Positions 35,926 to 44,538 of a DNA stretch of 64,000 nt are shown here, piece by piece. The DNA is from Sulfitobacter dubius. GTDB taxonomy: Bacteria > Pseudomonadota > Alphaproteobacteria > Rhodobacterales > Rhodobacteraceae. Position numbers and translations under genes: made by a program. Location: contig NZ_FOPG01000003.1 of NCBI RefSeq assembly GCF_900113435.1, positions 620,001 through 684,000 of the forward strand, written 5' to 3'. Positions within the stretch are counted from its first letter, which is position 1. Each line of letters begins with the position of its first letter. The notes beneath the pieces are model-generated. The model worked only from the letters and a program-made list of their open reading frames with translations. It had not been told where the DNA came from and did not search any database.

Positions 35926-37401
35926 ATGTCGCAGGAAAAAACAATATACCGCCCGACTCATACGGCTCATTTGGCGGACGCCACTAAGGTCCAGCAGATG
36001 CGCGACTACTCCCAAGTGGGCGTTAGCTTGTTCTGGCAGCGGCAGATGATATTTGCCGCTGCTATCTGCCTGTCCGCGTTCTATTATGAACTCTGGCTTT
36101 CGATATCGACGCTGATTTTGATCGCGATATCCGAGACGTTCGATTACATCCTGTTCTTGCGCATCACCAGATGGCGGGGGCGCAGCCCCCGATTGGCGCG
36201 GCTGTTCATGAACCGTATCTACATCGGCACAGTGCTCAGCGCCGGGGTGATCAGCTATTTCGCGCTTGGCATTGCGTTGCAACAAGGCGCGACGACACAT
36301 TTCTTGCCGCTGTTTTTCCTGTTCGCAGCGGCACTTTTCGCGTCAATGAACAACCACCACATCCTGCCTGTGCTTATGATGCGGCTGGCGATCTATGGCG
36401 CGACTTTCCTGTTCATTCCAACCTGGGACATCGTGAGCACCGGGGCGACCATCGAGTCTGAGCTTTGGACGCAGTTGTTCACCGTTGTTTTCGTGCTGTA
36501 TTTCATCGTCGATTGTTCGCGCATCTTCATGAAAATGTACCGCACCAACCTGCGCCAGTTGGAAGAGTTGAAGGCAGAGCATGAGAAGACCAAGATCGCC
36601 TTTAAGGTGAAGACTGAGTTCGTATCAACCATCAGCCACGAGTTGCGCACGCCGATGACCTCGATCAAAGGGTCGCTCGATATGGCCTGCGCGGGTGTTC
36701 TGGGTGAGATGACCCCACAGATGGAGAAGGTTTTGAAGATCGCGCAGCGCAATTCAGCGCGGCTCACTTCGATCATCAACGAAATTCTCGACCTGCAAAA
36801 GTTTGAGGCGGGCAAGATAAGCTTTGATATCGAACCGCTTGAAGTGCAGACGATTATCGAAGACGCGATTGAGCTTAACCAGTCCTTTGCGTCGAGCCTT
36901 GGTGTGACACTGCGCTATGCCAAGCCGTCGGATCCGGCGGGCATTGCCACGGATGAAAAGCGCTTGCAGCAGGTGATGTCGAACCTGTTGTCCAATGCGG
37001 CCAAGTTCTCTCCGGCTGGGTCGACCGTGAAGGTCACGTCGGTCACGGAGAACGAAAAGGTGCGCATCAGCGTGATAGACGAGGGGATTGGATTGTCAGA
37101 GTCAGAGCGTGAAAAGGTCTTTGATGAATTCTCGCAGATCGATTCATCAGACCAGCGCGCAGTTGGCGGTACGGGGTTGGGGATGAATATCTCTAAGCGG
37201 ATCATCGAAGCCTTGGGCGGGGAGATTGACTATTTCAAAAACGAAGGCCCCGGCACGACGTTCTATATCGATATGCCTTTGGGAAATGGGTCTGGCCGCG
37301 AGCTGGCCCATGGGATGCATATCAAAGATATGATCAGCGGGGCCGGGCCGATTGGCGATGAAGAGACCGAAAAACCTTCGGGGGATCGGGCCGCAGCATA
37401 G
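35926..37401 (+). CDS. Membrane sensor histidine kinase
   Basis: This is a 491-residue kinase. Five to six hydrophobic helices (about 38-205) form an integral-membrane sensor with almost no periplasmic domain. A dimerisation helix carries the phosphoacceptor His238 in ISHELRTPM, and an HATPase domain has NLLSNAAKFS, DEGIGL and GGTGLGMNIS. The C-terminal 40 residues are low complexity. No receiver domain or adjacent response regulator gene is present. It faces the AHL synthase gene across about 210 bases, so sensing of a membrane-soluble signal is a reasonable guess. Confidence 0.88.
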   Translation: MSQEKTIYRPTHTAHLADATKVQQMRDYSQVGVSLFWQRQMIFAAAICLSAFYYELWLSISTLILIAISETFDYILFLRITRWRGRSPRLARLFMNRIYIGTVLSAGVISYFALGIALQQGATTHFLPLFFLFAAALFASMNNHHILPVLMMRLAIYGATFLFIPTWDIVSTGATIESELWTQLFTVVFVLYFIVDCSRIFMKMYRTNLRQLEELKAEHEKTKIAFKVKTEFVSTISHELRTPMTSIKGSLDMACAGVLGEMTPQMEKVLKIAQRNSARLTSIINEILDLQKFEAGKISFDIEPLEVQTIIEDAIELNQSFASSLGVTLRYAKPSDPAGIATDEKRLQQVMSNLLSNAAKFSPAGSTVKVTSVTENEKVRISVIDEGIGLSESEREKVFDEFSQIDSSDQRAVGGTGLGMNISKRIIEALGGEIDYFKNEGPGTTFYIDMPLGNGSGRELAHGMHIKDMISGAGPIGDEETEKPSGDRAAA

Positions 37402-37423
37402 TGTTGCTGCAGCCCGCCGCCAT

Positions 37424-38455
37424 TTACGCCACCAATTGCCAAGCAACACCAGCAAAGATCGCGCCGACAAAGGCAAAACCGAGATAGGCCGCAAAAATAT
37501 GCGGTTTGACCAGCGCCCAGACCGCGATGGCCGCCGGGATACAGCTTACTCCGCCTGCGACGACAAAGGACATGGCCGCGCCTTGGGTCATGCCTTGGGC
37601 CAGCAGCGCGTCGATCAGGGGCACGGCGGCATAGCCGTTGAGATAGGCCGGCGCCCCCACCAAAGCGCCGAGGATGATCGGCATGACTCCGGTGCCTCCC
37701 AAGACGTTGGCGATCCATTCTGCGGGTACATAGGTCAGCATGAGGGCTTCGACCACATAGGCGAGGGTCAGCCATTTGACGAGGAACAGCGCATTCGTCA
37801 GCGCCGTGTCGACAAAGCTCGCGCGGCGCTCGGGCTCTTGCCAAAATTTCCAGACCGGTGCGCCGGAAAAGGGTTTGGCCGACGAACAGCAGCTGCTTTT
37901 CGCGGGCTGGGCGCGCAGCGGATCGTTGAAAAGCGGGGTCCGCGATAGAGCCAATACGGTGAAGCCACCGAACATGCCGACGCCAAGTGCTGCGATGGTT
38001 TTCGCCACGGCGAAATCAAAGCCGAGCGTGCCAGAGGTAATAGCGAACATCGCCGGGTCCATCAGCGGGGAGGCTAGCCAAAAGGCCATGACCGCACCCA
38101 GCGGGGCCCCGACAGCGAGAAGGGCGGCAATAAAGGGGATCACTTCGCAGCTGCAAAAGGGAGACAGCCCGCCAAGGGCGGCTGCCATGACCACCATCCG
38201 GGCCGGATTGCCCTCAAATGCGCTGGCGAGCAGGCTCTCGGCGCCGCTCGCTTTGAGGTAAGCCACGGCCAGCACCGCGAAGGCGATGAAAGGGGCCGTG
38301 CCCAAAAGGGCTTCGGCGGCGAAGATGACGGTGGGCACGGCTTGCGGTGGATCCAACAGGGCGATGAGGGCCAGAAGGACCACTGTGATGCCCCAAGCGC
38401 CTTTCAGAAAGGCCAAGCGGTGCAGCGCGGGGAGGGTTTGTGTGGTATCAGCCAT
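37424..38455 (-). CDS. Permease of the ArsP/DUF318 family
   Basis: This 343-residue membrane protein has about eight to ten helices and the cysteine motif PFCSCEVIPF near residue 100, typical of the UPF0718 permeases (ArsP and SO_0444-type metal or organoarsenical exporters). A second cluster, SSCCSSAKP, lies in the central loop. The upstream ArsR-type gene overlaps by eight bases, supporting metal or metalloid export. The exact substrate cannot be read. Confidence 0.85.
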   Translation of the reverse strand: MADTTQTLPALHRLAFLKGAWGITVVLLALIALLDPPQAVPTVIFAAEALLGTAPFIAFAVLAVAYLKASGAESLLASAFEGNPARMVVMAAALGGLSPFCSCEVIPFIAALLAVGAPLGAVMAFWLASPLMDPAMFAITSGTLGFDFAVAKTIAALGVGMFGGFTVLALSRTPLFNDPLRAQPAKSSCCSSAKPFSGAPVWKFWQEPERRASFVDTALTNALFLVKWLTLAYVVEALMLTYVPAEWIANVLGGTGVMPIILGALVGAPAYLNGYAAVPLIDALLAQGMTQGAAMSFVVAGGVSCIPAAIAVWALVKPHIFAAYLGFAFVGAIFAGVAWQLVA

Positions 38456-38789
38456 GGTTATGCTCCGTGCAGCCGTCGATCGCGTCCGCGCAGCATTCGG
38501 TCAGCAGGAAATTTGCCAGCGCCTGTACTTCTTCATAGGCGACGGCGGCGCAGATTGTGCTGCGACCTTGCTTTTCCTGTTTCACCAATCCGGCAGAGGC
38601 CAAAAGTTTCAGGTGATGCGTCAGGGTCGAGCCGGTCACGCCGGTGCGTTCGCCCAGCGTGCCGATGCTCAACCCAGCTGATCCGGCGCGCACCAGCGTG
38701 CGCAGCACCAACAGGCGTTGTTCTGATCCAAGTGCTGCAAAGCTGCTGGCAGCGAGGGTGAGGGCGGGGGTTGCGGATTCTTGTTTCAT
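38448..38789 (-). CDS. ArsR-family metal-responsive repressor
   Basis: This is a 113-residue winged-helix repressor (HTH in TGVTGSTLTHHLKLLASAG). Its C-terminus, ECCADAIDGCTEHNHG, offers three cysteines and two histidines as a metal or metalloid sensor site, placed unlike the CVC site of ArsR proper. It precedes the permease gene in the same operon and probably represses it. Two palindromes just upstream are likely operators. Confidence 0.9.
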   Translation of the reverse strand: MKQESATPALTLAASSFAALGSEQRLLVLRTLVRAGSAGLSIGTLGERTGVTGSTLTHHLKLLASAGLVKQEKQGRSTICAAVAYEEVQALANFLLTECCADAIDGCTEHNHG

Positions 38790-38791
38790 GA

Positions 38792-38847
38792 TTCTAGAAA
38801 TATAGAAACGTCAGCGCGATGCAATCTTTATTTCGATAAATATCGAA
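38792..38847. promoter_or_regulatory. Two operator-like palindromes upstream of the arsR-type gene
   Basis: TTCTAGAAATATAGAA at 38792-38807 is an imperfect dyad. TTCGATAAATATCGAA at 38832-38847 is a perfect seven-base dyad with a two-base centre. They are spaced about four helical turns apart in a short AT-rich gap, as expected for an autoregulating ArsR repressor; the second also lies just upstream of the divergent DNA glycosylase gene. Confidence 0.65.
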
Positions 38848-38898
38848 GTGAACGCCCGCCGCCCTTTATCTTTCGGCCCTACCGCTTATCTCCTGCTC

Positions 38899-39498
38899 AT
38901 GAAAGATATCCGAGATGATCTAGCCGCCTGCCGCCTTTGTGCCGAGCGTTTTGCCGTGACGGCGACCCAGCATCGCCCACGGCCCATCGTCTGGTTCAAA
39001 CCCGGCGCGCGGCTGCTGATTGCTAGCCAAGCGCCCGGCAAACGGGTGCATGAGGCGGGCAAGCCGTTCTGGGATATGTCAGGCACCCGGCTGCGCGACT
39101 GGTTGGGGCTGGATGAGGCGACATTCTATGACCGCAGCCGGGTGGCGATCGTGCCGATGGGCTTTTGTTTTCCGGGCTATGACGCCAAGGGCAGTGACCT
39201 GCCGCCGCCGCGTATCTGTGCCCAAACTTGGCGCAAACCAGTGTTGGAGATGCTGCCGGATTTCCGGCTCACGGTGTTGATCGGGGCCTATGCGATGAAA
39301 TATCACCTGCCCGGATTCCGCAATGTGACCGAGGCTGTGGCGGGCTGGCGGGATCATCCGCCGGGGGTCTTTGCCTTGCCTCATCCGTCGTGGCGCAATA
39401 CCGGATGGTTGAACAAGAATCCCTGGTTCGCGGAAGAGGTCTTGCCCCGTCTGCGCGCCGCCGTGTCCGAGGTGATGAATGACCGACCGCCAAACTGA
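38899..39498 (+). CDS. Uracil-DNA glycosylase superfamily protein with probable 4Fe-4S site
   Basis: This is a 199-residue UDG-fold protein with SQAPGKRVHEAGKPFWD as the first active-site loop and HPSWRNTGW as the second. Cysteines at 11, 14, 90 and 107 match the C-x2-C ... C-x16-C spacing of family 4 iron-sulfur UDGs. It should excise uracil from DNA, but the loop residues differ from canonical enzymes, so the base may differ. The ATG before KDIRDDLAAC is chosen; a GTG 17 codons upstream lies at the operator. It overlaps the SseB-like gene by 20 bases. Confidence 0.82.
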   Translation: MKDIRDDLAACRLCAERFAVTATQHRPRPIVWFKPGARLLIASQAPGKRVHEAGKPFWDMSGTRLRDWLGLDEATFYDRSRVAIVPMGFCFPGYDAKGSDLPPPRICAQTWRKPVLEMLPDFRLTVLIGAYAMKYHLPGFRNVTEAVAGWRDHPPGVFALPHPSWRNTGWLNKNPWFAEEVLPRLRAAVSEVMNDRPPN

Positions 39499-40285
39499 CC
39501 CCAAGACCGAGCTGACCCCGCTCGACCAAGCCCATGCCGCGATGACCTCTGCCCCCGACGACGACGCGGCGCGGCTGCGATTTTACGAGCGTATCGCGGA
39601 TGTCGAGCTTTTCATGCTGCTTGAGGATGAGCCGCAGGGCGATCAGATCAGCCCGGTGCTGCTCGACGATAGCTATGTCATGGTCTTCGACCGCGCCGCG
39701 CGGCTCTCGGCCCATGTGGGGGAGGCGTCTCCCTATGTGGCGCTCTCGGGTCGTGCGATTGCCGCGATGTTGGAGGGGCAGCCCTTGGGCATGGCGGTAA
39801 ACATCGGTGTGGCCCCGTCGGAGATCCTTCTGCCTGCCGAGGCGATGGACTGGCTGCGCAGTACCTTGGCCCATGCGCCGGGCGAGGTGGAGGCAGGCAT
39901 CGACCGCGTGTTCCCGCCTCAGGGCTTGCCTGAGACGCTGATCGCCGCGATTGATGCGAAATTGGCGACGGCCACCGGCATGGCGGCAGGCGCGTTCCTT
40001 GTGGGGGTCGAATATACCGGCGGCGGGCGCGGGCATCTTCTGGCCTTCGTCGGGGCGATCCCCCGCGCGCAGGACGCGCTTGTGCGCGCGGCGTCCGAGG
40101 CGCTGACCTTCTCGGGAATTGAGGCAGGCGCGATGGACGTGGGTTTCTTCGGCCCCAATGACCCGGTGGTCGAGAAACTGGCCCGCGTCGGTCTGCGCTT
40201 TGACTTGCCGCAGATGGAGCCCTTGCAGAATACACCGCGTATGGCTCCGGGGAGCGATCCGGCGAAACCGCCGAAACTGCGTTGA
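39479..40285 (+). CDS. SseB-family protein of unknown function
   Basis: This 268-residue protein has an N-terminal SseB-like domain (about 25-140), seen in LDQAHAAMTSAPDDDAARLR, ELFMLLEDE and ALSGRAIAAMLEG. A C-terminal SseB_C-like part follows (about 150-250). Despite the name, most such proteins are not secretion effectors. No signal peptide. The start overlaps the end of the DNA glycosylase gene, implying cotranscription. The role is unknown. Confidence 0.75.
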   Translation: MTDRQTDPKTELTPLDQAHAAMTSAPDDDAARLRFYERIADVELFMLLEDEPQGDQISPVLLDDSYVMVFDRAARLSAHVGEASPYVALSGRAIAAMLEGQPLGMAVNIGVAPSEILLPAEAMDWLRSTLAHAPGEVEAGIDRVFPPQGLPETLIAAIDAKLATATGMAAGAFLVGVEYTGGGRGHLLAFVGAIPRAQDALVRAASEALTFSGIEAGAMDVGFFGPNDPVVEKLARVGLRFDLPQMEPLQNTPRMAPGSDPAKPPKLR

Positions 40286-40303
40286 TCTTTTCACTGGGCA
40301 AAG

Positions 40304-40343
40304 AAAAAGGCGGGCCGGGTTTTCACACCCACCCGCCTTTTTT
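40304..40343. terminator. Bidirectional Rho-independent terminator
   Basis: AAAAAGGCGGG and CCCGCCTTTTT make an 11-base stem with A and T flanks between the SseB-like gene and the converging gcrA. Confidence 0.9.
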
Positions 40344-40361
40344 AATTTCAAGAAGCCGGTC

Positions 40362-40973
40362 TTAGCGGCGGCGGTCGCGCCGTGCGCTCATCGGCTGGAA
40401 GGCGACGCCGACATGGGCTTCGCAATAGGGTTTGCCCTGCTGCACAGGCAGGCCGCAGAACCAGAAATCGTCTGTCGCAGGGTCACCCACGGGCCATTTG
40501 CAGGTCCGCTCGGTCAGGTCCATCAGGCCGATCTTTTTGGCCTTCTTCTCGACTTCGCTGACTTTGGCCAGCGCTTCGGGGCTGATCTCATTAGCGGAAG
40601 GCTGCGGCGGCAGGGGTTGGCCTGCGGGGATGATCTGTTTGCGCGCGGGCAGGTTGGGCTTGGGCGCCGGGGCTGCGGCGGGCTCTTCGGCTTCTGGTGC
40701 GGGGGCGGCTTCAGCCTCTGGCTCGGGCGTTGCTTTGGCAGCGGGCTTGGGCTTGGCCTCAGCCTTGGGCGCGGCTGGTTTGGCCTTGGGCTCCGGCTTG
40801 GCCGCTGCGGCCGCTGGCGCAGCGGCAGTGCGGTTCGACAGGCCCAAACGGTGGACTTTGCCGATCACGGCGTTGCGCGTCACCCCGCCCAGTTCTTTCG
40901 CGATCTGGCTGGCGGACTGGCCTTCGCCCCACATCTTTTTCAGTGTTTCTACGCGCTCATCAGTCCAGGACAT
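40362..40973 (-). CDS. gcrA: Cell-cycle regulator GcrA
   Basis: GcrA is an alphaproteobacterial transcription factor that works with sigma-70 at promoters marked by CcrM methylation. The 203-residue protein has the N-terminal helix-turn-helix (SWTDERVETLKKMWGEGQSA, GGVTRNAVIGKVHRLGL), a long Ala/Pro/Lys/Glu linker (about 50-130) and the conserved C-terminal domain with cysteines in RTCKWPVGDP, FWFCGLP and KPYCEAH. The start ATG precedes SWTDERV; earlier codons are not GcrA-like. Confidence 0.95.
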   Translation of the reverse strand: MSWTDERVETLKKMWGEGQSASQIAKELGGVTRNAVIGKVHRLGLSNRTAAAPAAAAAKPEPKAKPAAPKAEAKPKPAAKATPEPEAEAAPAPEAEEPAAAPAPKPNLPARKQIIPAGQPLPPQPSANEISPEALAKVSEVEKKAKKIGLMDLTERTCKWPVGDPATDDFWFCGLPVQQGKPYCEAHVGVAFQPMSARRDRRR

Positions 40974-41335
40974 ACGGGGTTCCCCAGTTAAAAAGCGGCC
41001 CCATAGCCCGGACCGCTTTGTCAGTTTATCAGCCCCCATTTTATCTTTTGGGGCCGCAGGTGCAAGCGCCGATCCCCATAAGGGCGGCAGGTTGCGATTG
41101 GGGCTTTACGTGGGGGATGAAGGGCGGCTATGCAAGGCCCATGATCATTTCCGCCACATATTTCATCCGACGACGCACCGTCCGATAAACGCGCGGCCCT
41201 TTTTAGGGCGGCCCGATGGCCTGATCTCGCAGCATGCATGTTGCACCCTTTCAAAAACAATCAAATCCCATTGACCCTGCGCCAGCCCCATGCCCTTTTA
41301 CCGGCGTGATATGGCCCCTTCCTAAGGACAAACAG

Positions 41336-42511
41336 ATGATCGCTTCCGTTCTGCCGACCTATAACCGTGCCCCTTTGACCTTTGTCAAAGGCGAAGGCAC
41401 ATGGCTGATCGAGGCGGATGGGCGACGTTTTCTCGACCTTGGCGCGGGGATCGCGGTGAACGCGCTTGGTCATGCGCATCCGGCGCTTGTGAAGGCGCTG
41501 ACCGATCAGGCGCAGGCGCTTTGGCATACGTCCAACCTCTACCATATCCCACAGCAAGAAGCGCTGGCGGATAGGCTGGTGGCCGAGACTTTTGCCGACA
41601 CGGCGTTCTTCTGTAACTCGGGCACCGAGGCTTGTGAGCTGGCCGTGAAGATGGCGCGCAAGTATTTCTATGACGCGGGCCAGCCTGAGCGGGTTGAGAT
41701 CATCACCTTCAGCGGGTCGTTCCACGGCCGTTCCTCTGCCGGGATCGCGGCTGCGGGGTCTGAGAAGATGACCAAGGGATTCGGCCCGTTGCTGCCGGGT
41801 TTCGTGCATCTCGACCTAGGCGACAGCGAAGCGCTAAAGGCCGCCATCACCGGCAAGACCGCCGCCATCATGGTCGAGCCGGTGCAGGGCGAGGGCGGTA
41901 TCCGCGCTGTGCCTGACGCGGAATTGCAGCAGATGCGCGCGCTTTGTGATCAGCACGGGCTGCTTTTGATCTTTGACGAGGTGCAATGCGGTGTGGGTCG
42001 GACCGGACGGCTCTTTGCACATGAATGGGCCGGGGTGACACCCGACATCATGATGGTCGCCAAGGGCATTGGCGGGGGATTCCCCTTAGGCGCGGTGCTG
42101 GCAACCGAAAAGGCCGCATCGGGCATGACCGCAGGCACCCACGGGTCGACCTATGGGGGCAACCCGCTGGGCTGCGCCGTGGGCTGCGCGGTGCTGGATG
42201 TGGTGGCCGATGAGGCGTTTCTAGCCGAAGTGAACCGTAAGGCCGGGCTGATGCGTCAGCGCCTTGAGGGGCTGGTGGCCGAGCATCCCGAGGTCTTTGA
42301 AGAGGTGCGCGGCGCGGGGCTGATGCTGGGGCTGAAGTGCAAGGTGGTGAATGCCGATGTGGTCGCCTCAGGCTATGCCCATGACCTGATCACCGTGCCC
42401 GCCGCCGACAACGTGATCCGCCTGCTGCCGCCGCTGACCATTTCTGACGATGAGATTGCCGAGGCCGTGACCCGCCTTGACGCCATCGCGCGTGATCTCA
42501 CTCCGGCCTGA
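41336..42511 (+). CDS. argD: Acetylornithine aminotransferase (ArgD)
   Basis: ArgD transaminates N-acetylglutamate semialdehyde in arginine synthesis and often also serves in lysine synthesis. The 391-residue PLP enzyme of the class III family has the cofactor contacts CNSGTEACE and [20 protein letters not shown], and the Schiff-base Lys243 in [13 protein letters not shown]. The ATG follows AAGGACAAACAG. argF is 71 bases downstream, so the pair is an arginine operon. Confidence 0.95.
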   Translation: MIASVLPTYNRAPLTFVKGEGTWLIEADGRRFLDLGAGIAVNALGHAHPALVKALTDQAQALWHTSNLYHIPQQEALADRLVAETFADTAFFCNSGTEACELAVKMARKYFYDAGQPERVEIITFSGSFHGRSSAGIAAAGSEKMTKGFGPLLPGFVHLDLGDSEALKAAITGKTAAIMVEPVQGEGGIRAVPDAELQQMRALCDQHGLLLIFDEVQCGVGRTGRLFAHEWAGVTPDIMMVAKGIGGGFPLGAVLATEKAASGMTAGTHGSTYGGNPLGCAVGCAVLDVVADEAFLAEVNRKAGLMRQRLEGLVAEHPEVFEEVRGAGLMLGLKCKVVNADVVASGYAHDLITVPAADNVIRLLPPLTISDDEIAEAVTRLDAIARDLTPA

Positions 42512-42582
42512 GGGTCATTCACCTAAAATATTCCTCGGGCACCGGAGGCCGCGCCTTTCGACCCGCAAGACAGAGACGACAG

Positions 42583-43488
42583 ATGAACCATTTTCTTGAT
42601 ATCCACCAAACCGCCCCCACCGATTTGCGGCAGATCATCGACAGTGCCGCCGCCATGAAGGCCGCACGCAATGGCCGTCCGCGCGGTGCGCCGGATGAAG
42701 AACAGCCGTTGAAAGACCAGATGGTTGCGCTGATCTTTGAAAAACCTTCGACCCGGACGCGCGTTTCCTTTGACGTGGGCGTGCGTCAGATGGGCGGTCA
42801 GACGATGGTGCTTTCAGGCGCTGATATGCAGTTGGGCCATGGTGAAACCATCGCCGACACCGCCCGCGTGCTGTCACGTTATGTCGATATGATCATGATC
42901 CGCACTTTTGAGGAGCAGACCCTGCTGGAAATGGCCGAATACGCCAGCGTGCCGGTGATCAACGGGCTGACCAACCGCACGCACCCCTGTCAGATCATGG
43001 CCGATATTCAGACTTTCGAGGAACATCGCGGACCGATCAAAGGGCGCAAGGTGGTTTGGTCAGGCGACGGCAACAATGTCTTCGCGAGCTTTGCCCATGC
43101 GGCCAAACAGTTCGACTTCGAACTGGTCTTTACCGGGCCGCAGACGCTGGACCCCGAACAGGCACTTGATGGTCTGTATTCCATTGAGCGCGACCCGCAA
43201 AAGGCTGTTGAGGGCGCCGATCTGGTGGTCACCGACACGTGGGTCAGCATGCATGATCCGCAGTCGGCACGCGAACGGCGGCACAACCAGCTGCGTGGCT
43301 ATCAGGTGAACGACGCGCTGATGGCGCTGGCTAAGCCTGACGCGCTTTTTATGCACTGCCTGCCCGCGCACCGCGACGACGAGGCGACAAGCTCGGTTAT
43401 GGACGGCCCGCATTCGGTGATCTTTGACGAGGCCGAAAACCGTCTGCACGCCCAAAAAGCCGTCATGCGCTGGTGTCTGGGCGCATGA
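42583..43488 (+). CDS. argF: Ornithine carbamoyltransferase (ArgF)
   Basis: ArgF makes citrulline from ornithine and carbamoyl phosphate. The 301-residue enzyme shows the carbamoyl phosphate loop [16 protein letters not shown]-type [11 protein letters not shown], and the ornithine site with catalytic cysteine [10 protein letters not shown]. No strong ribosome site is seen before the ATG. The stop overlaps the following reductase start. Confidence 0.95.
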   Translation: MNHFLDIHQTAPTDLRQIIDSAAAMKAARNGRPRGAPDEEQPLKDQMVALIFEKPSTRTRVSFDVGVRQMGGQTMVLSGADMQLGHGETIADTARVLSRYVDMIMIRTFEEQTLLEMAEYASVPVINGLTNRTHPCQIMADIQTFEEHRGPIKGRKVVWSGDGNNVFASFAHAAKQFDFELVFTGPQTLDPEQALDGLYSIERDPQKAVEGADLVVTDTWVSMHDPQSARERRHNQLRGYQVNDALMALAKPDALFMHCLPAHRDDEATSSVMDGPHSVIFDEAENRLHAQKAVMRWCLGA

Positions 43489-44519
43489 GCGACGGCCCCC
43501 GCATCGTTGTCGCGGGCGCGGGGGCGATCGGTTGTTTTATCGGCGGGTTGCTGGCCGGGGCGGGGCATTCCGTGACCCTGCTGGCCCGGCCTCGTATTCA
43601 GGCCGAGATCCGTACCCACGGACTGACGTTAACCGATTTTGGCGGCATGGCCCGCTACCTCTCGGCGGATGATCTGACCCTCGCGAGTGATGAGACCTGT
43701 CTGCGCGATGCCGATATCGTGCTGGTCACGGTCAAATCGCGCGACACCGAAAACATGGCCCGGCTTATCGCCCGCCACACGGCGCAGGGCGTGCAGGTCA
43801 TCAGTCTGCAAAACGGCATGGGCAACCGCGCGATCTTCGCCCAGCACCTGCCGCAGCATGATCTGCGGGCGGGGTTGGTGCCTTTCAACGTCGTCGCGAT
43901 GGGGCAGGGGTGCTATCACCGGGCAAGCTCGGGCGATCTGGTGATCGAAGGCGGGCCGGCTGATTTGGCGGCGCGGCTCTCACTCCCCAATTTGAAGATG
44001 ACAGAACACGCGGATATCACGGCCCTGCAGTGGGGTAAGTTCCTGATGAACCTAAACAACGCGCTGAATGCGCTGAGCGGGTTGCCGTTACAGGCCCAGT
44101 TGCAGGATCGGGCGTGGCGACGTCTGATGGCCGATCAATGGGCTGAGGCGCTGACGGTCTTGCGGGCCGAGAAAATTCGCCCCGCCATGACGACGCCGAT
44201 CCCTGCGCGGCTGGTTCCGGCGCTGCTGCGCCTGCCGACGCCGCTGTTCACGCGCATTGCTGCGACCATGATGCAGATCGACCCGCAGGCGCGGACCTCC
44301 ATGGCACAAGACCTCGCCGCGCGCCGCGCGACCGAGATCGACGCGCTGCAAGGTGAGGTGCAGCGGCGCGGGCAAACCTTGGGCCGGGCGACGCCGGTGG
44401 CGGATATGGTGGTGCGGGTGATGGGCTGGGCTGAGCTTGCGGGCGAAGGGCTGCCGCATCTGCCGGTCACCGCCCTGCGGGCCGAGATGGCAGCAGGGCA
44501 GGACCAGCAAGAGGGGTAA
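43485..44519 (+). CDS. panE: 2-dehydropantoate 2-reductase (PanE-type)
   Basis: This 344-residue reductase should use NADPH to reduce ketopantoate to pantoate for CoA synthesis. It has the Rossmann loop [13 protein letters not shown], the catalytic Lys in [17 protein letters not shown] (with the paired Asn), and [10 protein letters not shown] where PanE has its substrate-binding Glu. The length is above the 300 usual for PanE. The ATG overlaps the argF stop (ATGA); its place in an arginine operon hints at another 2-oxoacid substrate. Confidence 0.8.
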   Translation: MSDGPRIVVAGAGAIGCFIGGLLAGAGHSVTLLARPRIQAEIRTHGLTLTDFGGMARYLSADDLTLASDETCLRDADIVLVTVKSRDTENMARLIARHTAQGVQVISLQNGMGNRAIFAQHLPQHDLRAGLVPFNVVAMGQGCYHRASSGDLVIEGGPADLAARLSLPNLKMTEHADITALQWGKFLMNLNNALNALSGLPLQAQLQDRAWRRLMADQWAEALTVLRAEKIRPAMTTPIPARLVPALLRLPTPLFTRIAATMMQIDPQARTSMAQDLAARRATEIDALQGEVQRRGQTLGRATPVADMVVRVMGWAELAGEGLPHLPVTALRAEMAAGQDQQEG

Positions 44520-44538
44520 GGCGCAGACGCGCCTGACC

